Shown piece by piece: positions 19,842 through 28,476 of a DNA stretch of 64,000 nucleotides; position 1 is the first letter of the stretch; every line of letters begins with the position of its first letter. The DNA lies in assembly GCF_016650695.1 (NCBI RefSeq), contig NZ_JAEKFH010000003.1:640001-704000 (forward strand). Reading direction: 5' to 3'. The notes under the pieces are model-generated. The model made no database searches and was not told the DNA's origin. It worked only from the letters and a program-made list of their open reading frames with translations. The position numbers and the translations under genes are program-made. Source of the DNA: Pseudomonas sp. TH41. GTDB lineage: Bacteria; Pseudomonadota; Gammaproteobacteria; Pseudomonadales; Pseudomonadaceae.

Positions 19842-20852
19842 TTAAGGCAAAAGACGATCCGGCAACAGACGCATCAGCTGCGTATCGAACCAGGCCACGA
19901 AGGCCGGTGATGGCGCAGCATCTACCGTCAGGTACCACCAATCGGCGGCTGCGAAGGCACGGCACTTCACCGCGTCCTTTTCGGTCATCACCAATGGCAA
20001 TGACGGGGTGAAATTCAAGGCCTGGACGCTGTACTCGGCGTGGTCGGCAAACGCATGCGGGACTGGCTGCCAGTGTAGCGTTTCGAGGGTCGTGAAGAAA
20101 CGTTGCGGATTGCCAATGCCGGCCACGGCGTGCAAGGCCTGACCTGCGGAAAAGTGGTCGAGGGGACGTCGTTCGCCGCTTTTCAGATTGACCAGTGCGG
20201 TGGGTTGTAGCTGGAAGGCAAAACCGTCACCGCGATCTGCCGTGGCGCCGTTGTAGAGCACCGCATCGACGCTTTGCAGGCGTTCGACCGGTTCACGCAA
20301 TGGCCCGGCCGGCAGGCAATGCCCGTTGCCCAGGCCACGGGCGGCGTCGATCAGCACCAGTTCAAGGTCTCGGGCCAGACGGTAATGCTGCATGCCGTCG
20401 TCGGAGAGGATCAAGTCCAGTGGCTCGCTCGCCAGCAATGCTTTGACCGCGCTGCTGCGGTCCGGGTCGATCATCAACGGCACACCGGTACGCTGGACGA
20501 TCAACAGCGGTTCGTCGCCTGCGATATCGGCACTTTGATCCGACTCGACGCGCCACGGCAATTGCGGCGGTTTGGCGCCGTAACCGCGGCTGACCACACC
20601 CACCCGCAAGCCGCTGCGCTGGCAGTGCTCGATCATCCACAGAATCAACGGCGTCTTGCCGGTGCCGCCCACCGTGATGTTGCCGACCACGATCAACGGC
20701 ACGGGGGGCTGATAAATCTCGCCCTCACCCGCCAGAAAGCGCTTGCGCTTACCCATGACCACGCGCCGGTACAGCCATTCCAGTGGCTGCAACAGCTTCA
20801 GGGCCGGATGACCTTCGTACCACGCGGCGAGGAAGCGATCGGAGATGGCCAT
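19842..20852 (-). CDS. lpxK: Tetraacyldisaccharide 4'-kinase
   Basis: Phosphorylates the lipid A precursor at the inner membrane. 336 aa with an N-terminal membrane-associated helix and the P-loop [13 protein letters not shown] (about residues 57-69). It shares one base with the end of exbD. It is the first lipid-A gene after the ExbBD-type pair. Confidence 0.96.
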   Translation of the reverse strand: MAISDRFLAAWYEGHPALKLLQPLEWLYRRVVMGKRKRFLAGEGEIYQPPVPLIVVGNITVGGTGKTPLILWMIEHCQRSGLRVGVVSRGYGAKPPQLPWRVESDQSADIAGDEPLLIVQRTGVPLMIDPDRSSAVKALLASEPLDLILSDDGMQHYRLARDLELVLIDAARGLGNGHCLPAGPLREPVERLQSVDAVLYNGATADRGDGFAFQLQPTALVNLKSGERRPLDHFSAGQALHAVAGIGNPQRFFTTLETLHWQPVPHAFADHAEYSVQALNFTPSLPLVMTEKDAVKCRAFAAADWWYLTVDAAPSPAFVAWFDTQLMRLLPDRLLP

Positions 20853-21283
20853 CAGGATGCGGGCGGTGCCGCCTCGACAGTGGTCATGCGCAGGTGGCTG
20901 AAACCGAGCTTGCCGGCGGCGTCCATGGCGGTGATGACTGATTGATGCTGGGTCTTGCCGTCAGCACTTATGGACAGTGGCCTGTTGGTGTCACCGTTGG
21001 ACTCTTTCTGCAGCGCATCCATCACGGTGGCCAGGTCGCTCTTGGGCAACACCTGATTGTTCACCGAAAACACGCCCTCGGCGCTGATGGCGATGTCCAG
21101 TTGCTTGACCTGCTGGTCTTCAGCCGGCGAGCCGCTGACCGCTTCTGGCAGATCGACGCGTAATTGGGTTTCGCGGGTAAAGGTGGTGGTCACAACGAAA
21201 AACAGCAGCAGGACAAACACCACGTCGATCAGCGACACGAGATTGATGTCCACGTTCTCCCGTTGCTTGCGGCGGAATTTCAC
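20852..21283 (-). CDS. exbD: ExbD/TolR-family protein
   Basis: 143 aa with one N-terminal membrane helix (about residues 14-36, [14 protein letters not shown] with the proton-path Asp) and a periplasmic domain. It forms a proton-driven motor with the adjacent ExbB-like protein. Its place before lpxK rather than near TonB receptors suggests an envelope role other than iron uptake; this is inferred from context. Confidence 0.92.
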   Translation of the reverse strand: MKFRRKQRENVDINLVSLIDVVFVLLLFFVVTTTFTRETQLRVDLPEAVSGSPAEDQQVKQLDIAISAEGVFSVNNQVLPKSDLATVMDALQKESNGDTNRPLSISADGKTQHQSVITAMDAAGKLGFSHLRMTTVEAAPPAS

Positions 21284-21915
21284 GCTTTGCCCTCAGCCAG
21301 ATCAACGTCACGGTCGCCCTGCACCACTTCAACCAGCTTGATGGCTTCCTGCTCCATCCCCACCACCAGCTCATCGATGCGCCGTTGCAGGAACCGGTGG
21401 AAGAATACCGACGGGATACCGACGATCAGGCCCGAAGCCGTGGTGATCAAGGCTTTGGAAATACCACCGGCCAGCACTGCGGCGTTGGTGGTCATGCCCG
21501 TGCCCATGAACGAACTGAAGATATCGATCATGCCCAGGACCGTCCCGAGCAAGCCGAGCAGCGGGGCCATGGCGGCGATGGTGCCCAGAGCGTTGATGTA
21601 ACGCTCCAGTTCGTGGATAACCCGGGCGGCGGCCTCTTCGATGCATTCTTTCATGATCTCGCGACCATGCTTGGAGTTGGCCAGGCCTGCGGCGAGGATT
21701 TCGCCCAAAGGCGAGTTGGCGCGCAGTTCCTTGAGTTTTTCTTTATTGAGCTGCTTGTCTTTGATCCAGACCCAGACTTGCCCGAGCAAATGCTCCGGGG
21801 TCACACGGCTGGCACGCAGGGTCCACAGACGTTCGGCAACGATCGCCATGGCCGCGATGGAACTCAGAATGATCGGCAGCATCATCCAGCCGCCGGATTT
21901 GACCAATTCCCACAC
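21280..21915 (-). CDS. exbB: MotA/TolQ/ExbB-family proton channel protein
   Basis: 211 aa with three membrane helices, the last two around GTIAAMAPLLGLLGTVLGMI and TTASGLIVGIPSVFF. The start is a GTG at 21915 (VWELVKSGG) preceded by GAGGGGA 8 nt upstream. An in-frame GTG at 21945 exists but has no such site. It overlaps exbD by 4 nt and is the first gene of the exbBD-lpxK-kdsB-murB operon. Confidence 0.9.
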   Translation of the reverse strand: MWELVKSGGWMMLPIILSSIAAMAIVAERLWTLRASRVTPEHLLGQVWVWIKDKQLNKEKLKELRANSPLGEILAAGLANSKHGREIMKECIEEAAARVIHELERYINALGTIAAMAPLLGLLGTVLGMIDIFSSFMGTGMTTNAAVLAGGISKALITTASGLIVGIPSVFFHRFLQRRIDELVVGMEQEAIKLVEVVQGDRDVDLAEGKA

Positions 21916-22013
21916 AGTGACAGTCCCCTCGAAAAAGTGCGCCACTCTAACATAGGGGGTCGGCGCACCGAAGACCGTGATGTCGCATCCGGTCGGGCAT
22001 TAATCACTCAAGG

Positions 22014-24236
22014 TTATTGCACCGAGCGCCAGAAACGCCGTTCCAGACGCATCGTCGAGGGTGGATTGAAGCGTCCAAGCTGCAGACGGATGGCACCCTG
22101 CTCGGCGCTGTCATAGATCGCCATGCCGCGTTTTTGATACCGTGCGATCACCGTGGGATGGGGATGGCCAAAGGCATTGCCCTGGCCACGGGAGATCAGC
22201 ACTGCCTTGGGTTGCAACTGGTTAAGCAGCGCCATGGAAGACGAACTCCGACTGCCGTGGTGCGGCGCCTGCAACCAATCGGTAGGCACGGCCAGCGGAC
22301 TGTCGAGCAAGGCTCGCTCGGCTGCGCTGTCGATGTCACCGGTCAGCAGCAATCGCTCGCCATTGGCTTCGATTTGCAGGACGCAGGACTTCTGATTGCT
22401 GTCGGTGGCGGAAGACCACTGCCAGAGCTCAAACCGCACATCGTCCCAGGCCCATTGCTCGCCGCTCTCACAGGCCTCGGCTTGCAATTCGAGCGGCAAG
22501 GCCAGCGGATCGCCACTGCGCACTCGTTTTACCGCCAGACCAGCGGCAACCGCCAGGGCGCCGCCGGCATGATCGGCGTCGGCGTGGCTGATCAACATCA
22601 GGTCGAGTTCTTCCACGCCCAGCTTACGCAACGACGGCAGCACCACCCGCGCACCCAGGTCGAAATCACCGAAACGCGGGCCGGTGTCATACAGCAAAGT
22701 GTGATGGCGGGTGCGCACCAGGATGGCCAACCCCTGGCCGACATCCAGCTGCCACACTTCGGCAATGCCTGGCGGCATGGATTCGCGCGGTGGAAAAACC
22801 AGCAACAGCAATAATGGCCACCCCAGCGGCCGCAACGGTACGCCTCGCGGCAGCAGTAATAGAAGCGCCCCCAGCGCGCCGAGCGCCCAGATCCACCACG
22901 GCACTGCCACTGGCACCCACGCCGGCAATTCACCGGCCATTAACGCCAGGCCCTTGAACAGCCAATCGATCAGGCCACCCGCCAGCCACAGTAAGCCCTC
23001 GCCCACGTAAGGCACTGGCAACAACAGCGTTCCGAGCAAGGCTGGCGGCAATACCACCAGACTGATCCAGGGTACGGCCAGCAGATTGGCCGCCGGCCCG
23101 CTGATGCTGATCGGCAACCCGAGCACCAGTAACAACGGACACAGTCCGATTGCGATCAGCCATTGGGCGCGTGTCCAGGTTTGCCACCAGCGCCAAGGGC
23201 CCAGCCGACCGCCGAAGGTGAAAATCAACACTGCCACCGCCGCGAAAGACAGCCAGAATCCCGGTTGCAAACTCGCCAGCGGGTCCAGCAGCAACACACC
23301 GTCAAGCGCCAGCAACAGCGGCCACCAAGCGCCGAGGTGACGAAATCTAAGGCGCCACAACAGCATCAGACCGATCATCACGCAGGCCCGGCGCACCGGC
23401 ACCTCGAACCCGGCCAGCAGCCCGTAACCGAGCGCCGCAGTGAATGCCAGTCCACACGCCCAAGGCAGCCAGGGCAAGCGGTTCGGCCACAGACCATATC
23501 GGGCCGCCCCAGCGATCAACAGATACACCAGCCCCGCGAGCAAACCGATGTGCTGCCCGGAAATCACCAGCAGGTGCACGGTGCCGGTGTCTTGCAACAC
23601 CTGCCAGTCCTCGCGACTGAGCCCGGCGCCATCCCCCAGCACCAACGCCGCCAGCGCCCCCGTTCGCCCCTGGGCATCGACGGCCTGCAAGCGCTGGCGG
23701 ATGCCGTCGCGCCAGGCCCATCGCGCCTCGGTGAGTCGCTGTCCATCCTTGATGGTCCCGGTAGCGCCGATACGTTGCGCCAACAGCCAGGCGTCGTAAT
23801 CGAAGGCGTGTGGATTGAGCAGGCCCGCCGGCCGCTTCAATTTCACCGCCAGTCGCCATCGCTCGCCACTGTTGACGGGCGGTCCGTCATACCAGGCCAG
23901 GCGCATCAGTTGCGGCACCTTTGCCTGTCGCGACCGGGCACCTGCCAATTCGAAACGAACAACCCCGTCGTTGTTCTGCGGCAGCCCCACCACCCGGCCT
24001 TCGACCCAACGGGTTTCGCCATCGAGACTCACCCGCAGACGATCATCCAGCACCCACTGCGCATTCGCGCACGCCCAACTGAGGCCGAACAGGAAAAACG
24101 CCAACGGATAAGTCTTGAACGGCAGCAACATCAAGCCGGCTACCGGCAGCAACAGCCACAACCAGACCGGCGGTAATACCGGCAAAAAACGCAAGGCCAA
24201 TAGACCCAACGCCAGCGCCATCATCCCTGTGCGCAT
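22014..24236 (-). CDS. comEC: ComEC/Rec2-family DNA uptake channel
   Basis: 740-aa inner-membrane protein. It has an N-terminal helical region, a DUF4131-like soluble part, the multi-helix competence domain (about residues 200-460) and a C-terminal metallo-beta-lactamase domain (LDVGQGLAILV, SHADADHAGG). In transformable bacteria it imports single-stranded DNA. Start 24236 (MRTGMM) has AAGGA 8 nt upstream; the in-frame ATG at 24269 has none. The gene is intact, which does not prove natural transformation. Confidence 0.93.
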   Translation of the reverse strand: MRTGMMALALGLLALRFLPVLPPVWLWLLLPVAGLMLLPFKTYPLAFFLFGLSWACANAQWVLDDRLRVSLDGETRWVEGRVVGLPQNNDGVVRFELAGARSRQAKVPQLMRLAWYDGPPVNSGERWRLAVKLKRPAGLLNPHAFDYDAWLLAQRIGATGTIKDGQRLTEARWAWRDGIRQRLQAVDAQGRTGALAALVLGDGAGLSREDWQVLQDTGTVHLLVISGQHIGLLAGLVYLLIAGAARYGLWPNRLPWLPWACGLAFTAALGYGLLAGFEVPVRRACVMIGLMLLWRLRFRHLGAWWPLLLALDGVLLLDPLASLQPGFWLSFAAVAVLIFTFGGRLGPWRWWQTWTRAQWLIAIGLCPLLLVLGLPISISGPAANLLAVPWISLVVLPPALLGTLLLPVPYVGEGLLWLAGGLIDWLFKGLALMAGELPAWVPVAVPWWIWALGALGALLLLLPRGVPLRPLGWPLLLLLVFPPRESMPPGIAEVWQLDVGQGLAILVRTRHHTLLYDTGPRFGDFDLGARVVLPSLRKLGVEELDLMLISHADADHAGGALAVAAGLAVKRVRSGDPLALPLELQAEACESGEQWAWDDVRFELWQWSSATDSNQKSCVLQIEANGERLLLTGDIDSAAERALLDSPLAVPTDWLQAPHHGSRSSSSMALLNQLQPKAVLISRGQGNAFGHPHPTVIARYQKRGMAIYDSAEQGAIRLQLGRFNPPSTMRLERRFWRSVQ

Positions 24237-24372
24237 ACGCCCGTCCTTAAGAGTCCCCTTCTTAGGCATAGCCGGGTCATCGCACGGCTGTCGTTATTAA
24301 TTGTCACAAAGTCTGAATGGGCGACTCCTAGAATCCAGACATACTTACCGCCTTAACCGACCGAGAAGCCTT

Positions 24373-24888
24373 ATGCCCCGGCGCTTATTCAAACGCTACA
24401 TGCCAGACCCGACGAGCATCAGGGAACACAAATCCTTACGCTTTCTCGGCACCCTGCTGCATGACCCGAACCTCTGGCACCTCAACCGCCACTCCGTCGC
24501 CCGGGCCATGGCGGTCGGTTTGTTCGCAGCGTTCCTGCCGATCCCGTTGCAAATGCTGGTGGCCGCCATCCTTGCGATCATGGTGCGCGGCAACCTGCCG
24601 ATTGCGGTGAGCCTGGTCTGGCTGACCAATCCGATCACCATGCCGGCGGTGTTCTACTGCACCTACCAGACCGGTGCCTGGTTGATGGACGTCCCCACCC
24701 GCCATCTGCCGGACGAGCTGACCTGGGAATGGATCAGCGGTGAACTCTCGACGTTGTGGCAGCCGTTTTTGCTCGGTTCGGTGGTGACGGGGCTGGTACT
24801 CGGCGCCCTCGCCTATTGCCTGACCATGCTGTATTGGCGCTGGTGGGTGGGGCGGCAATGGAAACGGCGCAAGAAAAACCGGATGTGA
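24373..24888 (+). CDS. DUF2062 family membrane protein
   Basis: 171 aa, MPRRLFKRYMPDP, with hydrophobic segments at about residues 48-80 and 128-155 and the WLTNPITMPAVFY motif typical of DUF2062. Function unknown. Divergent from comEC. Start chosen at 24373, where family similarity begins; the frame is open to 24301. Confidence 0.85.
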   Translation: MPRRLFKRYMPDPTSIREHKSLRFLGTLLHDPNLWHLNRHSVARAMAVGLFAAFLPIPLQMLVAAILAIMVRGNLPIAVSLVWLTNPITMPAVFYCTYQTGAWLMDVPTRHLPDELTWEWISGELSTLWQPFLLGSVVTGLVLGALAYCLTMLYWRWWVGRQWKRRKKNRM

Positions 24889-24899
24889 GAATGCAAAAC

Positions 24900-24927
24900 G
24901 GCCTCCATTTTAGGAGGCCTTTTTTTT
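24900..24927 (+). terminator. Terminator after the DUF2062 gene
   Basis: GGCCTCC and GGAGGCC stem with loop ATTTTA, followed by TTTTTTTT. Confidence 0.9.
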
Positions 24928-24946
24928 GCGCTGTCAGTACTGACGC

Positions 24947-25040
24947 CATCGCGAGCAAGCTCGCTCCCACAGTAGATTGGTGCTGCCCACATTATTTGTG
25001 ATCGACACAGCTCCCTGTGGGAACGAGCTTGCTCGCGATG
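24947..25040. repeat. REP inverted repeat, family B
   Basis: 26-nt arms at 24947-24972 and 25015-25040 with core GCGAGCAAGCTCGCTCCCAC and one mismatch, between convergent genes. Other family-B copies are at 36288, 60818 and 61899. Confidence 0.88.
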
Positions 25041-25058
25041 CAGGCGACGCGGTCGCTA

Positions 25059-25838
25059 TTACGTTCGCATCCCACGACCACTGACCAGCAACCGAGCGCA
25101 ACCAATGTAAAGCGCCACCGTCGCTACCAGCATAAAGGTGATCGCCACACTGATCTTGATGTCCGAAACACCAAGAATGCCGTAACGGAAGGCGTTGACC
25201 ATATGCAGCACCGGATTAGCCAGGGACACGGTCTGCCAGAACGGTGGCAGCAACGTAATCGAGTAGAACACCCCACCCAAGTACGTCAGCGGCGTCAGCA
25301 CAAAAGTCGGGATGATCGAAATGTCATCGAAGTTGCGCGCAAACACCGCGTTGATAAAGCCCAGCAGCGAGAAGATCGTTGCCGTCAGCACCACCACCAG
25401 CAGGGTCACGCCCAGGTGATGCACCTGCAAATGAGTGAAGAACAACGACAACAGTGTGACGATGATCCCGACCATCAACCCGCGCAACACACCGCCCAGG
25501 GTGTAGCCGATCAGAATCGTGTGTGGCGATACCGGCGACACCATCAACTCTTCGATGGAGCGCTGGAACTTGCTGCCAAAGAAACTCGAGACCACGTTGC
25601 CGTAGGAGTTGGTGATCACCGACATCATGATCAGCCCCGGCACGATGTACTCCATGTACGTGAAGCCGCCCATATCACCGATCTGCCGACCGATCAGGTT
25701 GCCGAAGATCACGAAGTACAAAACCATGGTGATGGCTGGCGGCAGCAGTGTCTGCGGCCAGATTCGGGTAAAGCGCCGAACCTCGCGGTAAACGATGGTA
25801 TTGAGGGCGACGAGGTTGGGTTGCAGCTCGGAACTCAT
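25059..25838 (-). CDS. ABC-2 type exporter permease (YadH-like)
   Basis: 259 aa with six predicted membrane helices and the ABC-2 signature around GVFYSITLLPPFW. It forms an exporter with the ATPase encoded just upstream (4-nt overlap). The pair resembles E. coli YadGH. The transported substrate is unknown. Confidence 0.92.
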   Translation of the reverse strand: MSSELQPNLVALNTIVYREVRRFTRIWPQTLLPPAITMVLYFVIFGNLIGRQIGDMGGFTYMEYIVPGLIMMSVITNSYGNVVSSFFGSKFQRSIEELMVSPVSPHTILIGYTLGGVLRGLMVGIIVTLLSLFFTHLQVHHLGVTLLVVVLTATIFSLLGFINAVFARNFDDISIIPTFVLTPLTYLGGVFYSITLLPPFWQTVSLANPVLHMVNAFRYGILGVSDIKISVAITFMLVATVALYIGCARLLVSGRGMRT

Positions 25839-26767
25839 AACGCCACCTTCGACAGATTTTTCTCCACCAGAGACACAAACAGCTCCTCGAGGCGATTGGT
25901 TTTGTTGCGCAGGCTCAGCACTTCGATGCTCTGCTGCGCCAACTGGGTGAACAGCGCGGTGATGCCCATGGCCTTGTCGACCTGAACTTCAAGGGTGTGA
26001 CTGTCGAGCAGCTTCGTCGGGTAACCGAGCAACTGCGGCGCCGCGCTCAAGGTGTTCTTGATGTCGAGCAGGAAGGTTTCCACATGCAGTTGGCTGAGCA
26101 ACTGCTTCATGCTGGTGTTCTCGACGATGGTGCCGTGGTCGATGATGCCGATGTTGCGGCACAACTGCTCAGCCTCTTCCAGGTAGTGCGTGGTGAGGAT
26201 GATGGTGATGCCTTTCTTGTTCAGCTCGGTGAGGAAGGTCCACATCGAGCGACGCAGTTCGATGTCCACCCCCGCTGTCGGTTCATCGAGGATCAGCAGG
26301 CGCGGTTCGTGAACCAGTGCACGGGCGATCATCAGTCGACGCTTCATGCCGCCGGACAGTGAACGCGACGGCACATCGCGTTTGTCCCACAGGCCGAGCT
26401 GGGTCAGGTATTGCTCGGCGCGTTCCTTGGCGATTTTCGGCGGGATGCCGTAGTAACCCGCCTGGGTTACCACGATATCGAAGGTCTTTTCGAACTGGTT
26501 GAAGTTGAATTCCTGGGGCACCACGCCAATGGAGCGCTTGAGGGCTGCAGGATTCTTGTCCAGGTCGTGACCGAAGATATTCACCGTTCCGCTGGTCTTG
26601 TTCACCAGGGTCGAGAGAATGCCGATGGTCGTGGATTTGCCAGCGCCGTTAGGGCCGAGCAAGGCGAAAAAATCACCTTCGGCGACGTCCAGATCGATAC
26701 CACTCAGGGCCTGGAAACCGTTGCCGTAGGTTTTGGTTAGCTGCCGGATGGACAGAGCGGAACTCAT
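25835..26767 (-). CDS. ABC exporter ATP-binding protein (YadG-like)
   Basis: 310 aa with Walker A GPNGAGKST, signature SGGMKRR, Walker B LLILDEPTAGVD and switch His in TTHYLEEAE. A C-terminal extension after residue 220 is typical of the CcmA/YadG class. Start chosen at 26767 (MSSALSIRQLTKTYG), where similarity begins; the frame extends to 26872 without a ribosome site. Confidence 0.93.
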   Translation of the reverse strand: MSSALSIRQLTKTYGNGFQALSGIDLDVAEGDFFALLGPNGAGKSTTIGILSTLVNKTSGTVNIFGHDLDKNPAALKRSIGVVPQEFNFNQFEKTFDIVVTQAGYYGIPPKIAKERAEQYLTQLGLWDKRDVPSRSLSGGMKRRLMIARALVHEPRLLILDEPTAGVDIELRRSMWTFLTELNKKGITIILTTHYLEEAEQLCRNIGIIDHGTIVENTSMKQLLSQLHVETFLLDIKNTLSAAPQLLGYPTKLLDSHTLEVQVDKAMGITALFTQLAQQSIEVLSLRNKTNRLEELFVSLVEKNLSKVAL

Positions 26768-26900
26768 ATCGGATTTACGCACCAAGAAGGGAGGAAAGGG
26801 ATCAATAAGGGCGAGCGGCGAACAATGCAACCGCGGCGCACGAGCGCAATGGTGCTTGTCGCCGCCACACAAGTACAGTCAAGTGTGTCGATAGTGAGTA

Positions 26901-27524
26901 TTAAGTCAACGCGGTCATGACGGCTTTTTGATACGCCGGACGCTGTTTAAGCCGCGCGTACCAAGCCTCCAGATTGGGCTGCGGCGCGCGCTCGATCGGC
27001 ATCTCGAACCAGGCATAAATGAAACTGCCCAAGGGAATGTCGCCCATGCCGATGTCATCGCCGGACAGGTACGGTTTGGCCGCGAGTGCCTGATTGGCCA
27101 TGGCCAATAGCTCGTCGCACTCCTTGATCGCGGCTTGAATGGCGGGCCAGTCCTGCTGGTCTGCCGGCGTGCGCAATACGCCCCAGAACACGGTGCGAAA
27201 CGGGCCGGCGAAACTTGAAGTGGTCCAGTCCATCCATTTCTCGGCCGAGGCGCGGGCCTTCAGATCGGTCGGGTACCAGGCAGTGCCGCCGGCGTGGACG
27301 GCCATCAGGTAACGCACGATGGTGTTGGACTCCCACAGCACGAAGCCGTCGTCTTCAATCACCGGCACGCGACCATTGGGGTTCATCGCACGGTATTCAG
27401 GCGTATCGACCACGCCAAAGGCGCCGCCCGCATTGATGGCTTCATAGGCCAGCCCCAACTCTTCGGCAGCCCACAAAGGCTTTCTGACATTCGACGAATT
27501 TTTCCGACCCCAAATCTTCAGCAT
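26901..27524 (-). CDS. Glutathione S-transferase family protein
   Basis: 207 aa. The N-terminal thioredoxin-like domain carries IWGRKNSSNVRKPLWAAEELGL and the VPVIEDDGFVLWESNTIVRYL glutathione site; the C-terminal domain is helical. Substrate unknown. It stands between the ABC exporter and the transglutaminase-like gene, all on the minus strand. Confidence 0.92.
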   Translation of the reverse strand: MLKIWGRKNSSNVRKPLWAAEELGLAYEAINAGGAFGVVDTPEYRAMNPNGRVPVIEDDGFVLWESNTIVRYLMAVHAGGTAWYPTDLKARASAEKWMDWTTSSFAGPFRTVFWGVLRTPADQQDWPAIQAAIKECDELLAMANQALAAKPYLSGDDIGMGDIPLGSFIYAWFEMPIERAPQPNLEAWYARLKQRPAYQKAVMTALT

Positions 27525-27567
27525 GACCGCCTCTTTATGGATGAATGCGCAGGCAGCATACGCCGGA

Positions 27568-28227
27568 TCAGGCGCGACTCAAATCGCTCTGCATATCACC
27601 CGGCAGCGGCGGCAGTTGCTCGCTGAACAGATGCGGATAGCACTTTTCCAGGTGCTCGAAAAAGAACGCTTCGGGCACGTCGCTGAACTGACCGTGGTCG
27701 ACCAGGTACTCCATCAGTTTCTCGCCGTCTCGATTGAAAGGGTGAAACACGCTGTCGTTGATCCCGTCGAATTCCAGCGGCGCGACATTGAACAGTTCGC
27801 ACAAACCTTGATTGAACGCGGGGGTGGCTTTGACCCAGCGACCGCCCAGATACAGCTCGGTGTAACCGTGCATGGCAAACACGTCGCTCTTGAGCAGTTC
27901 GAGCAGGCGCGGCGTCGATAAATGATTGCGTACGTCCGCCAGGCCGATCCGCGCGGGAATCGCACAATGCCGGGCGCACCCGGCCAGCAGCGTGGCTTTG
28001 GGCACGCAATAACTTTCCCCGGTGGTCAGCGCATAACTGCCACGCAACGTGTCTGGATCGCGGCTGAACGTGTAAGGGTTGTAACGCACGGCCTCACGCA
28101 CGGCGTAATAGAGATTGATCGCCTGCTCAAGTGGGTCGGGAGTGGCGCCACGATGTATTTCGGCGAACTCCACCACCGACGGGTGGTCACTATCGATGAA
28201 GCGGCCGGGACTCAGATACTCGTGCAT
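27568..28227 (-). CDS. Transglutaminase-like domain protein
   Basis: 219 aa with the cysteine-protease-like core GESYCVPKATLLAGCARHCAIPARIG (catalytic Cys then helix) and a later HGYTELYLGGRWVKATP strand carrying the His. Whether it acts as a protease or otherwise is not known. ATG 28227 has AGGAG 10 nt upstream and is preferred to TTG 28236, which is too close. Confidence 0.85.
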   Translation of the reverse strand: MHEYLSPGRFIDSDHPSVVEFAEIHRGATPDPLEQAINLYYAVREAVRYNPYTFSRDPDTLRGSYALTTGESYCVPKATLLAGCARHCAIPARIGLADVRNHLSTPRLLELLKSDVFAMHGYTELYLGGRWVKATPAFNQGLCELFNVAPLEFDGINDSVFHPFNRDGEKLMEYLVDHGQFSDVPEAFFFEHLEKCYPHLFSEQLPPLPGDMQSDLSRA

Positions 28228-28476
28228 GAGGAACAATCTCCTGGGGAAGCCACGAGTCTAGCGACAGGTTCAGCACAGAGATAACGGCGTTTCGGCCAAA
28301 CATGCACGCTTTGCCGCCCGTAGAACGAAGGCTTTGCGAAGCCCATTGCCAGCCGGGCCGATAAAACTCATCCAGGCTTTCCCACACATTCAAACACATC
28401 GCCCTGACCACCCTGTTTTACGGATGCCGTCTAAGCTCTGAAGGTTGGTTTTGCCCTGGTTCACGGAGGATTAAAT

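Noticed and set aside
23163..24176. Open frame antisense to comEC
   Set aside because: Low-complexity Gln/Pro/Arg translation with no family resemblance; comEC motifs are on the other strand.
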